DNA of 64,000 bases, taken from Halobacteriovorax sp. DA5 (GTDB lineage: Bacteria > Bdellovibrionota > Bacteriovoracia > Bacteriovoracales > Bacteriovoracaceae). The stretch's first letter is position 1, and each line of letters starts with the position of its first letter. The DNA is taken from NCBI RefSeq assembly GCF_002903145.1, contig NZ_PPDJ01000001.1:496001-560000 (forward strand). Direction: 5' to 3'. Under the pieces are notes generated by a model, which was not told where the DNA came from, made no database searches, and saw only the letters and a list, made by a program, of their open reading frames with translations. A program made the position numbers and the translations under genes. Shown piece by piece: positions 43,711-52,176 of the stretch.

Positions 43711-44556
43711 ATGAATGAGGTAAAGTGGGGGAGCTACTCCTTCAAAACATATTTCAGGCCAGGCCTGTATTTGGATGATTTTAATTTAAAACGTTTGTAT
43801 CGTTCAATTATAGAAATTAATAATACTTCTAAGAAAAAAGTAAATATTAGATACCTTCAGCTAGAAGATATCGATGAGATTAAAAGTTTTTTGAGTCATA
43901 TTATTGTTTCTATAGTTCATACACGTGGAAAAGATATTTCATTTTTAATGAATTATATTATTGAAGATGGTGATGTAAATATTCTTCATGTCGGAATTAT
44001 GATTGCAAATTCTTATACTGGTAATGAAGCGATGGCCATGATGGCATGCTTTAATAAGTTGGAGTATTTTAAGCAGCATAAATGTTTTTATACGACTAAT
44101 ATATCAGCGACTCCTGCTGCAATTGAAGCCTTTGATAAGATAAGTCGTAAAGTTTGGCCATCTCCAAAGAGTCAGATCAAGAAACCACCAAAGGACTATA
44201 TTAACGTTGTAAAACTTCTTGAAGAGTTCTACATCAAAAAATGGTTTCAGGACCCTACAGAGTGCAATATTGACCCGTATCGCTTTGTTCTTAAGTCTCC
44301 ATGCAAGAAGATGGGATTTAAAACAAATATGTTTCAAATGAGTCGGGCAAATAATATTGAGTACCAAAATTTTTGCAATAGTTTAATCGATTACGAAAAT
44401 GAAGAGGACCTAGTACAGGTTTCTACGTCAGGTTACCTTGAATTGATAAAAACCTACTTGTTGACCAACCTATATCTTGTCTTTAAAAAACCACCTCGCT
44501 TTTATGAGGAAGAGGCAACGATAGGTGATGAGAATGATTTAAGTAAAATTGCTTAG
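43711..44556 (+). CDS. Hypothetical protein, possibly GNAT-fold
   Basis: 281 residues, not securely recognised. The middle part (HVGIMIANSYTGNEAMAMMACFNKLEYFKQHKCFYTTNISATPAAIEAFDK) has the order of strands and helices of a GNAT-type N-acyltransferase, with a possible acyl-CoA-binding turn at YTGNEA and the 'S-x-x-P-A-A-I-E-A-F' late helix. It lacks a signal peptide and membrane helices. The C-terminal part is helical. It lies 9 bp after the ThiF-like gene, is surely co-transcribed with it, and is followed by a strong bidirectional terminator. A joint role in modifying a small molecule or peptide is inferred. Confidence 0.6.
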   Translation: MNEVKWGSYSFKTYFRPGLYLDDFNLKRLYRSIIEINNTSKKKVNIRYLQLEDIDEIKSFLSHIIVSIVHTRGKDISFLMNYIIEDGDVNILHVGIMIANSYTGNEAMAMMACFNKLEYFKQHKCFYTTNISATPAAIEAFDKISRKVWPSPKSQIKKPPKDYINVVKLLEEFYIKKWFQDPTECNIDPYRFVLKSPCKKMGFKTNMFQMSRANNIEYQNFCNSLIDYENEEDLVQVSTSGYLELIKTYLLTNLYLVFKKPPRFYEEEATIGDENDLSKIA

Positions 44557-44566
44557 TTTATAAAAG

Positions 44567-44598
44567 AGGCCCTACTTCATTAAATTGTAGTAGGGCCT
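44567..44598. terminator. Bidirectional terminator between convergent gene pairs
   Basis: AGGCCCTACT (44567-44576) and AGTAGGGCCT (44589-44598) form a perfect 10-bp stem around a 12-nt loop. A-rich on the left and T-rich on the right; it separates the ThiF-acetyltransferase pair from the HDO-acyltransferase pair. Confidence 0.85.
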
Positions 44599-44603
44599 AT
44601 TTG

Positions 44604-45227
44604 TTAAGATGCTTTGCTAAGAGTCTGAGCACTACTTTCACATGCTTGTAATAACCTGATATAACGTTTAGTTGTTTCTTTCATATTATTTATAATGATA
44701 TCTTTGTTTGGTAGTTGATTAACTGCTTCTAATGCCTTTTTGATATGTTCTATATCTTCATCTGTATGTACTTTCATAAATCTTGTCGCTGATTTTCCAT
44801 ACTTTTGAATTAAGTTATTAACAATTATTTGAGGAAGATTTGCTGCGAATGCCTCTAGTGCTAAGACCCAACCAAAAACACTTTCACCTCCATATGTATT
44901 GGCATAGTAAAACTGTGACTGGTAGAAGATCTTTGTTTCTTCATACTCCTGAAAATCACAAATGTTATAACCTAAACTCTTTAAGTCACTAAGGGCCAGG
45001 TTCTCATGTCCAGACTCTTCATCAGCATGTTCTAACCATCGCTTTGATAATTCCTCGGACTTGCAATGCTTTGCACTCGTTCTCAAAATACTTTCAGAGA
45101 CAGAGGTATAATAGTAAGTTTGCGCTAGCCAATTGGCGTATACATTTTCATCTTCAAACTTTATTGCTCTTACTTCTTCGATTATTTGAGTAACACATTC
45201 ATTAAGCAAACTTTCTAAATGATTCAT
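44604..45227 (-). CDS. Haem-oxygenase-like di-iron oxidase/oxygenase candidate (HDO superfamily)
   Basis: 207 residues. The ATG at 45227 is strongly supported by GGAGGAAAA just upstream. The helical protein carries H67 and EESGH (E71-x-x-H74), then LALEAF (E125), and finally HTDEDIEH (H154, D157, H161). This E-x-x-H ... E ... D-x-x-x-H arrangement matches the ligand set of haem-oxygenase-like di-iron enzymes (for example UndA, SznF-type, BesC), which cleave or hydroxylate fatty acids, amino acids or amines. TenA-like proteins share the fold but lack this metal set. The start lies inside the end of the acyltransferase-like gene (26-bp overlap), so the two are co-translated. Confidence 0.75.
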   Translation of the reverse strand: MNHLESLLNECVTQIIEEVRAIKFEDENVYANWLAQTYYYTSVSESILRTSAKHCKSEELSKRWLEHADEESGHENLALSDLKSLGYNICDFQEYEETKIFYQSQFYYANTYGGESVFGWVLALEAFAANLPQIIVNNLIQKYGKSATRFMKVHTDEDIEHIKKALEAVNQLPNKDIIINNMKETTKRYIRLLQACESSAQTLSKAS

Positions 45228-45894
45228 AATTTTCCTCCTCATCTGGAAACTTTAAAAATAGAACTGAATCTCTATACTCATCATAGAGTTTGTTAACTTT
45301 TCTTTTAAGAATTTCATCATTTATATCGACAGCTGTTTTTTCGTTAAAATATAGAAGATTACATAAGAGTCCCTTGTAAATAATATTGGCGCAGATAATA
45401 TCTCCATGCTTTTGACCTTCCTTACTTGCGCTATTAGTTTTTACAGTTGGTGCAATAACATGCTTTGCTTGAATATCTCTTGTAATATTCACTAGAATTT
45501 GTCGCAAGATACTGTAGAAGTCTAAGTGGTGTCTTTTCTTACGATAACTCGGAGAAATTGTTAGTAACTCAATACTGTAGACGTTACTTATGGCCAGCTC
45601 TTTTATTGCCCTGATGCCTTTCATTGGAATTTCTCTAAAGTATGATTGCTGTTTAAATAAAGGAATAGAGAAGTCATGCTTACTCATTGCACAGTAAGCA
45701 CATACATTATTATCAGCGTCTAAAAGCAGAATATGAAGCTCTTGCCTTAGAAATGTATCTGAGCAAAAGTTATCTTGAATTTTAAAGATTTCGGCCCATG
45801 TTTCTTGATACATTAGAAAGGCCTTTTGAAGCAGTGCTTTGTTAGCGCTACTAAATATTTCTTGCTTGTGAATAATTTTTAGTTGAATTTCCAT
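45202..45894 (-). CDS. Acyltransferase-like protein (FeeM/autoinducer-synthase-like GNAT)
   Basis: 230 residues, cytoplasmic. The order of segments is that of the N-acyl-amino-acid or homoserine-lactone synthase branch of the GNAT superfamily: an N-terminal helix (ALLQKAFLMYQETW), then 'FLRQELHILLLDADNNVCAYCAMSKHDF', 'SIELLTISPSYRKKRHHLDFYSILRQILV' (strand then 'S-P-x-x-R' and a long helix) and 'HVIAPTVKTNSASKEGQKHG'. The first-gene position with the HDO candidate suggests a two-step pathway, such as acyl-amino-acid synthesis followed by oxidation. The FeeM-like call is by eye and moderately sure. Divergent from the kinase at 46.1 kb. Confidence 0.6.
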   Translation of the reverse strand: MEIQLKIIHKQEIFSSANKALLQKAFLMYQETWAEIFKIQDNFCSDTFLRQELHILLLDADNNVCAYCAMSKHDFSIPLFKQQSYFREIPMKGIRAIKELAISNVYSIELLTISPSYRKKRHHLDFYSILRQILVNITRDIQAKHVIAPTVKTNSASKEGQKHGDIICANIIYKGLLCNLLYFNEKTAVDINDEILKRKVNKLYDEYRDSVLFLKFPDEEENYESFRKFA

Positions 45895-46065
45895 TTGAGA
45901 ATTGTAGTACGACTAGAGAGGATCTATACTGCAAATTAATTTATCCCGTTATTTCAGTTACTTATGAGGTTGGCTAATATAGGCGCTATTTATTTACAAG
46001 CCAATAAACTGTGTAAAATTTATTTATGGAGTGAATTTGTTGAATAGTTTTGGTACTTAACTTTC

Positions 46066-47439
46066 ATGTACGAATTTAAATGCTCCAAGCTAATGGCCCG
46101 TCTGATTATAGATTCAGTCACAAAGCTTGGTGTCGATAAAGCTCCATTCAATGAATTATATTCTAAGTATGAAAATACTTGTGATAAGTATATTTCTTAT
46201 AAGTTTTTAAATGACTATGGAGATCTTCTTCTACAAAAAGTTGATGAGGATGAAGTTATTCGAGTTATTGCCAATGATGGACTAAATTCAGAAAAACTAA
46301 GTGTATTTAAAAACTTAGTCTTTAGTATTTTATCTCTTAAAAGCCTTTATAACATTCAATCTAAATTGGTTTTAACATATTTATTCAAAGGCGTTTCTTT
46401 GAATGTATCGACACGTGGTAAAAATATTAGACTTGTCCAAGAAGCTTCGGCACCGAAAGTGCATTCGTTATTTTTCAAGATTTATGCAGAAGTTTATAGG
46501 AACTTTCCAATGATAATTGGTCGAGAACCTGCCAAAGTTGTTAGCTTAAGGATTGAAAACTCTTCAATGACAATGGAGATATCTCCAAGTCAAAAGCTGA
46601 ATATTGTTTCTACAATTGGTCTTTTTCTTAAAACGAGATTTGCACATTTGGCCGCAAAATCAATGTATATAAATCTAATTAATGAGCTTAGAGAAGAATC
46701 AGATCAACAAAATTACGAACTTAAAAAGTTAAATGAACAACTTGATCAGTCGCTAAAACAAAAGAGTGTGTTAGTTCGTGCTTTAGGCCATGACATTAAT
46801 AATTCAATCGTCACAATCAAACTTTCATGTGAAAGGTTGTTACGAACTTTAGAGGATGAAAAAGATCTTAAGGTTGCAACAACAATATCGAAACACATCG
46901 AAATCATAAATCTTATCGCTAATAATGCACTTCAAAATGAAATAGATGAAGACCATATTGTTAATAATTACTCAATTGAGAATGTATCTAGTGTCGTTGA
47001 TGATTTAGTTGATAGTTTCAAAGATAAAATTTTACGAAAGAATCTAGATGTTATTACTGAAGTAAGTACTCAGAGTAGTAACTTTTATATTAATAGACCA
47101 ATTTTTACATATAATATTCTTGCAAATTATTTTTATAACGCAATTAAATACTCATTTCCATATGGAAGGATCATCATCTCTATTTCGGAGATCAATGATT
47201 TTTTCGTGTTTAAAATCATTGATGAAGGAAAGGGGATGAATGTTAGCATGTCAAAGCAGGTATTGGGTACTGAAGGGGAAACTGGACGTGGCCAGGGAAT
47301 GATAATTGCAAGAAATTTATTGGCCAAAATGTATGGTGATGTCGTTGTATCTAGTAAACAGGGTGTTGGGACTAGTGTTTCAATAAGTATTCCTAAGTCA
47401 CTTTCAATAACATCAAACAGTAATCATTTTACACTTTAA
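46066..47439 (+). CDS. Soluble histidine kinase with unusual N-terminal sensor domain, orphan
   Basis: 457 residues, no membrane helix. The N-terminal ~200 residues have the same length and general shape as those of the kinase at 41.3 kb (short helix, Leu-Gly-Val-Asp-rich turn, then an alpha/beta part), so the two are probably paralogues. A coiled coil (~205-235) precedes H242 in LGHDINNSIVTIK, and the HATPase domain is complete (YFYNAIKYSFP; DEGKGMN; GRGQGMIIA). No regulator is adjacent. It is divergent from the acyltransferase-HDO operon, so it is placed to control it. No clear ribosome-binding site precedes the ATG. Confidence 0.83.
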   Translation: MYEFKCSKLMARLIIDSVTKLGVDKAPFNELYSKYENTCDKYISYKFLNDYGDLLLQKVDEDEVIRVIANDGLNSEKLSVFKNLVFSILSLKSLYNIQSKLVLTYLFKGVSLNVSTRGKNIRLVQEASAPKVHSLFFKIYAEVYRNFPMIIGREPAKVVSLRIENSSMTMEISPSQKLNIVSTIGLFLKTRFAHLAAKSMYINLINELREESDQQNYELKKLNEQLDQSLKQKSVLVRALGHDINNSIVTIKLSCERLLRTLEDEKDLKVATTISKHIEIINLIANNALQNEIDEDHIVNNYSIENVSSVVDDLVDSFKDKILRKNLDVITEVSTQSSNFYINRPIFTYNILANYFYNAIKYSFPYGRIIISISEINDFFVFKIIDEGKGMNVSMSKQVLGTEGETGRGQGMIIARNLLAKMYGDVVVSSKQGVGTSVSISIPKSLSITSNSNHFTL

Positions 47440-47563
47440 ATTAAATAATAAGTTTTCGACTTCGCGAGTCATCGAGTGGGGATGCTCTTTAAATGTTTGA
47501 TGTTGATTAAAATCAAAAGGCTACTTTTTTTCCATTTCAAATATTCTTGTATACAATACGTCA

Positions 47564-49321
47564 ATGAAATTTAAACTCAGGGATTATCAAGTTGAAGCTG
47601 TTGAGAGAGTGGTCTCTCACTTTAGAAAATGTGCTGATCCTTCTCTTATTGTTCTCCCAACAGGTGCTGGAAAAAGTTTAGTCATTGCTGAACTTGCGCG
47701 TATTGCACGTGGGCGTGTTCTTGTGATGGCCCATGTAAAAGAGTTAGTAGAACAAAATCATGCTAAGTATGAGTCCTATGATTTAAAAGCGGGAATCTTT
47801 TCTGCCTCTATGAATAGAAAGGATAAGGACGAAAAGGTTATTTTCGGCTCGATTCAATCTATTGCCCGTGCTACTGATGATTTCTTCAAAGATTTCTCTC
47901 TTGTTATCATTGATGAGTGCCATCGAATTTCGCTAGAAGAAGAGTCTCAATATCAACAGGTTTTTGACAAACTAAAAGAAGTAAACCAAAAGGTTTTCTT
48001 TCTTGGCCTTACGGCAACACCATATCGCCTTGGAATGGGATGGATTTATAACTATCACTATCATGAAATTCTAAGGACAAAAGAAGAGCGCTTTTTTAAG
48101 CATTGTATTTATGAGTTGCCACTTAGTTATATGATTAAAAATGGTTATTTAACTAGGCCAATTAAAATTGATTCTCCTGTTGCTTGCTATGACTTTTCAA
48201 AACTTGAAGTTAATGAGAATTCTGGACGATTTTTAACTCAAGAAATTCAGAAAATTTTGAATGATAGCGCTCGTGTTACACCAGGGATTGTTAAGCATAT
48301 CGTCCAAGAGGCAAAAGAGAGAAATGGGGTTATGCTTTTTACTTCTACAGTAAAGCATGCCAATGAAGTCTTGAGTTTTTTACCTGAAGACTCTAGTGCC
48401 ATTGTAACAGGTGAAACTGATCAAAAAGTTCGCGACCAAATCATCGATGATTTTAAGAATCAAAAAATAAAATTCTTAGTAAACGTCTCTGTTTTAACAA
48501 CTGGGTTTGATGCTCCTCATGTGGACTTGATTGCAATCCTTCGTCCAACAGAGTCCATTAGTCTTTATCAACAGATTGTTGGACGAGGTCTAAGACTTTT
48601 TGAAGGAAAAGAAGACTGTTTAATTCTCGATTATACTGGACTTGACCACGATATTTTTAAACCTGAAGTCGGTGAAATCCGACCTCATGGAGAAACTCAA
48701 GAAGTGCAGGTGATGTGTCCTGATTGTGGGCATGCTAATATCTTTTGGGGCAAGGTTGATAGTGAAGGTTGTATCACTGAACACTATGGCCGAAAGTGCC
48801 AAGGTATCCATATTGACGAAAGTAATATGACTGTCCAAGAGTGTGGCTTTCTTTTTCGATTTAAAAGCTGTGATAATTGCGGACAAAGTAATGATATTAG
48901 TGCTCATGAATGTGTACATTGTTCACATGAATTACGTGACGCTGATAAGAAATTAAAAGAGGCAATGCAACTTAAAGATGCCCATATTATGCGTGTGGAA
49001 GAGATGATCTTTAGTGAACATCAAGGTAAGAAGGGACGCTCTCTTGAAGTCAGCTACTTTGATGTGAACGGAGAGTCTTTAAAAGAATATTATCAGCTAA
49101 ATAGTAAGTCGCAACAGATGGCCTTCTATCATGCTTTTGTGAAGAAACACTTAAAAACACCTGAGCTTAAGTATTATATTGATGATCTTGATAAAATCTT
49201 AAAGGATCGAAAGTATTTTAGAGAACCGAAATTTGTGATTGCGCGAAAGAAACAGCGTTTCTGGCAAATAAGAGAGAAAATTTTTATAGAAGAACTAAAG
49301 TCGGCGAGATACACGAAATAA
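47564..49321 (+). CDS. radD: RadD-like superfamily 2 DNA helicase
   Basis: 585 residues, almost the same length as E. coli RadD (YejH). Walker A PTGAGKS (32-38), DECH box (117-120), TATPYR, FLVNVSVLTTGFDAPHVD and QQIVGRGLRL are all in place. The C-terminal part has Cys clusters (CPDCGHAN, C...CG, CDNCGQSN, CVHCSHEL) forming zinc-finger-like modules, as in RadD. It is involved in resolving double-strand-break and replication intermediates. The 3' end overlaps the convergent START-like gene by 27 bp. The match in length and zinc motif makes RadD likely. Confidence 0.85.
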   Translation: MKFKLRDYQVEAVERVVSHFRKCADPSLIVLPTGAGKSLVIAELARIARGRVLVMAHVKELVEQNHAKYESYDLKAGIFSASMNRKDKDEKVIFGSIQSIARATDDFFKDFSLVIIDECHRISLEEESQYQQVFDKLKEVNQKVFFLGLTATPYRLGMGWIYNYHYHEILRTKEERFFKHCIYELPLSYMIKNGYLTRPIKIDSPVACYDFSKLEVNENSGRFLTQEIQKILNDSARVTPGIVKHIVQEAKERNGVMLFTSTVKHANEVLSFLPEDSSAIVTGETDQKVRDQIIDDFKNQKIKFLVNVSVLTTGFDAPHVDLIAILRPTESISLYQQIVGRGLRLFEGKEDCLILDYTGLDHDIFKPEVGEIRPHGETQEVQVMCPDCGHANIFWGKVDSEGCITEHYGRKCQGIHIDESNMTVQECGFLFRFKSCDNCGQSNDISAHECVHCSHELRDADKKLKEAMQLKDAHIMRVEEMIFSEHQGKKGRSLEVSYFDVNGESLKEYYQLNSKSQQMAFYHAFVKKHLKTPELKYYIDDLDKILKDRKYFREPKFVIARKKQRFWQIREKIFIEELKSARYTK

Positions 49322-49903
49322 CTTTTCCATCGCAAGCTCTCCAAGGGTTTCTGAAAACATCTCAAAGAGAGTGTCTGGTATCGAAGACTTTTCACCCTTC
49401 CAATAACTTTTTGAAAAGAAGAGGCATCTACCATCCGAAAGTTGTCTCACATTGATTTCTCCCCTTAGTCCTTTTAAGAATCCCTTATCAAATGTAAATG
49501 GATAGGCACCCGGTTTTGTGATGCGGGGAATTTTAAAATTTAGCGACATCGGAAAGGGCATGAGAGTATGGTCGAGATACAGATAGATCTCTTTTTTCTT
49601 TTCTGAATAACCTGATAGTTTTACTAGGTCGATATATTCATTAAATTTTTCGTAGCGCGACAATTTTCTTAAAGCGACTTTGCATTTATTTGGATGGATT
49701 CCATATATTTGGTAATCTAAACTTTGTTTGTTTTCTTGGGTCTTAACAATGGCCTTTCGATAAATTCTTTTTTTATCAACTAAAATTTCTTTGATATCAG
49801 CATCAATCCCCTTGAAATCAGAGGCGATAGCAAGATTTGAAAATACCAAAATCAAGTAAAAAACTGCTGTAATTATCAATGGTTGACGCGTTGTAACTTT
49901 CAA
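49295..49903 (-). CDS. Secreted SRPBCC/START-like protein
   Basis: About 203 residues, starting tentatively at TTG 49903 (AAAGGCC just upstream); the open frame runs further up, but the N-terminal signal-peptide-like segment (QPLIITAVFYLILVFSNLAIAS) argues for this start. The mature region reads VDADIKEILVDKKRIYRKAIVKT...CKVALRKLSRYEKFNEYIDLVKLSGYS and continues as a beta-alpha-beta sheet, as in SRPBCC/polyketide-cyclase or START-like proteins that bind hydrophobic ligands in a cavity. Likely periplasmic. The 3' end overlaps radD by 27 bp. Confidence 0.6.
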   Translation of the reverse strand: MKVTTRQPLIITAVFYLILVFSNLAIASDFKGIDADIKEILVDKKRIYRKAIVKTQENKQSLDYQIYGIHPNKCKVALRKLSRYEKFNEYIDLVKLSGYSEKKKEIYLYLDHTLMPFPMSLNFKIPRITKPGAYPFTFDKGFLKGLRGEINVRQLSDGRCLFFSKSYWKGEKSSIPDTLFEMFSETLGELAMEKLFRVSRRL

Positions 49904-49976
49904 GGCCTTTAAGTTTCCCTTATTCTTTATAGTAAATTCATTATAGCACGAAGCTAAGATAGGGGAAAATTTAAGC

Positions 49977-52151
49977 ATGGGACGCAGCATTGAAAAAGTT
50001 AATCGTAAAGGTAAGACGAAAGACGCCGTCATTGAGAGTAAAGATCAAAGGTGGCACTGTCGAAACCGTATTACGCTCGTCTTTGGTTCTAATGATATTG
50101 AAGATTTAGAAACATATGTCTACGAAGATAAGTCAGTAGATTTCAAAACCGTTAAATTTCATCAGGCAAAATCAAAGGCCATTGAAGAGCTTTTAGATAA
50201 CTGTATTGATGAGTATTACCGCGGGCACGTTACAGAAATTCACACTTCTCTTAGTGAAGATGGGAAAACTGTTGTTGTTGCCGACAATGGTATTGGTTTC
50301 CCATTAAATAAAGTCAAGCAGGTTTATTCTGAGTTTAGAACTGGTTCTAAGTTTAAGGATGAAGAAACAGACGAGAAAGGCTTCTTACACAGAACTTTAG
50401 GACAGAACGGACTTGGTGCTGCTGCAACTTGTCTTACTGCAGATGAGTTTATTGTTACAATTAAACACTATAACTCTAAGAAAGAGCAGACGACGAAGTT
50501 TATCGACGGGGCCCTAAAGATTACTCAATCAAAACCAAAAGCCTTCAAAGGTGCATCTGGTGTATCAATCCAAGTAACTCTGTCAAAAGAAGTATACAAA
50601 GATAATAAGATTGATGAAAACCTTCTGAGAAAGAGAATTATTGACCTTGCTTACAATAATCCAGGGCTAGCTTTCTACTTTAATGGTGAGAAGTATCACT
50701 ATCAAAAAGGTCTCTTCCAACTAGCTCAAAGAATTGATGAAGAGAATGCGCATGATTTTGGTGAAGCAGCCTATATCTACGAAACAGTAAATACTAAGAA
50801 GAAAAAGGTTAAGGGAAAGATTGATATGTCTCTTTCTCTAACTATTGATAAGGGAAGTGAAGAAAGAGAGAAATTTATTTCTTTTGTTAACTCTACTCCT
50901 ACTTATGATGGTGGTTTCCACCACGATCGCGTAAGAAGAATTTTCATTAATGCGATTAAAGACAAGTTAGAACGTCAGGCAAAGAAAGAGAAAATTAAGT
51001 TAGTTGATAATGATATTCTTTCTGGTCTTACTTTTGTTCTTGGTGTGACAATGCCAAATCCAAGATTTGAATCGCAAACTAAACGTAAGTTAGTTCGTGA
51101 TGCACATCTTGAAAAGGCCCTTGAAGAATTAATGGCAAAGTCTATTGATAAATTCATGAGAAAAAACAAAGACTATCTTGAAGTTGTTATTGAAAGAGCT
51201 AAGTCTCGTCACAAATATCAAGTTCTTAAAGAAGCGGCATCTAAGGGCCGTAAGCAAAAAAGACAAAGAGTTGAAAAACTTCTTGATGCCAACGAAAGAA
51301 AAAAACGTGATTTATGTACACTCTTTATTTGTGAAGGGGATTCGGCCATTGGTGGTCTAAGATCTGCTCGTAATAAACTGTACCAAGGTGGGATTGCTCT
51401 TCGTGGTAAACCTATGAACGTTGCCCAAGCAGGTATCAAAGACATTTTAAATAATCAGGAATTTTCAGATATCATGGCATCAATCGGTCTTGTTCTTGGA
51501 CAAGAGGTTGATGAGAAGAAGCTTCGTTATTCTAATATCGTATTCCTTGCCGACTCGGATGTTGACGGTGGGCACATCAATACGCTTCTAACAAATTTCT
51601 TCTACCAATTTTGGCCAGAATTATTTGAAATGGGTGCTATTCAAATTGCAAAAGCGCCACTTTTTGAAGTCGTGACAGATAAGAAAACTCTGTATTTCGA
51701 ATCAGATAAAGAACTAGAAGAGTTTAGAAATTCTGGAGAAGTAAGAATAAAAGAAATTCATCGAAACAAAGGGCTTGGTGAGATGTCACCGGAAGCCTGG
51801 AAGTATGTTTTATCAAAAGATGAATATACAAAAATTATCGTTGATCAAAAATCAAAAGCTAAAGAGATGTTAAATATCTGCTTTGGTAAAGATACGAATC
51901 TTAGAAAAGATTTATTACTTGATGAAGAGCAGTCTGAGATTATGTCAGAGGCAATTTCTGAAGATAAAGTTGTAACTAAGCCTAAACCAGCTAAGAAAGT
52001 AGCTAAAAAAGCTGTGAAAAAAACTGAGAAAATGGCGAAAAAACCAGCAAAAAAAGTCGCTAAGAAAGCTGCTAAGAAAAAGGCAAAGAAGGCCGTTGCA
52101 AAAAAAACTGCAACTGGTGGTCTGGCCGACATGATTGATTACCTTGATTAA
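49977..52151 (+). CDS. Type IIA topoisomerase B subunit (ParE/GyrB-like) with Lys-rich tail
   Basis: 724 residues. GHKL ATPase: ELLDNCIDEY (71-80), ADNGIGF (102-108) and GQNGLGAA (142-149). The transducer holds the QTK loop inside NPRFESQTKRKL (361-372). The TOPRIM domain has EGDSA (453-457) and the metal-binding DSDVDGGH (526-533). The tail (668-711) is almost only Lys, Ala and Pro in KKVAKKA repeats, like histone H1. It is divergent from GyrB, and the 'NPRFESQTK' and 'NIVFLADSDVDGGHI...FYQFWPEL' segments look midway between bacterial and eukaryotic/T4 enzymes. It pairs with the next gene, 25 bp away. Whether it is the cell's topo IV or an additional enzyme cannot be told here. Confidence 0.85.
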   Translation: MGRSIEKVNRKGKTKDAVIESKDQRWHCRNRITLVFGSNDIEDLETYVYEDKSVDFKTVKFHQAKSKAIEELLDNCIDEYYRGHVTEIHTSLSEDGKTVVVADNGIGFPLNKVKQVYSEFRTGSKFKDEETDEKGFLHRTLGQNGLGAAATCLTADEFIVTIKHYNSKKEQTTKFIDGALKITQSKPKAFKGASGVSIQVTLSKEVYKDNKIDENLLRKRIIDLAYNNPGLAFYFNGEKYHYQKGLFQLAQRIDEENAHDFGEAAYIYETVNTKKKKVKGKIDMSLSLTIDKGSEEREKFISFVNSTPTYDGGFHHDRVRRIFINAIKDKLERQAKKEKIKLVDNDILSGLTFVLGVTMPNPRFESQTKRKLVRDAHLEKALEELMAKSIDKFMRKNKDYLEVVIERAKSRHKYQVLKEAASKGRKQKRQRVEKLLDANERKKRDLCTLFICEGDSAIGGLRSARNKLYQGGIALRGKPMNVAQAGIKDILNNQEFSDIMASIGLVLGQEVDEKKLRYSNIVFLADSDVDGGHINTLLTNFFYQFWPELFEMGAIQIAKAPLFEVVTDKKTLYFESDKELEEFRNSGEVRIKEIHRNKGLGEMSPEAWKYVLSKDEYTKIIVDQKSKAKEMLNICFGKDTNLRKDLLLDEEQSEIMSEAISEDKVVTKPKPAKKVAKKAVKKTEKMAKKPAKKVAKKAAKKKAKKAVAKKTATGGLADMIDYLD

Positions 52152-52176
52152 AAAAGAAATTGGAAGGAAATAAATA

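Noticed and set aside
45960..46010. Loose inverted repeat TTGGCT...AGCCAA upstream of the 46.1-kb kinase
   Set aside because: Short arms and a spacer of more than 20 nt; expected by chance.
51845..52132. Antisense open frame rich in Phe/Ala opposite the topoisomerase B tail
   Set aside because: Complement of the KKA-rich tail; artefact of composition.
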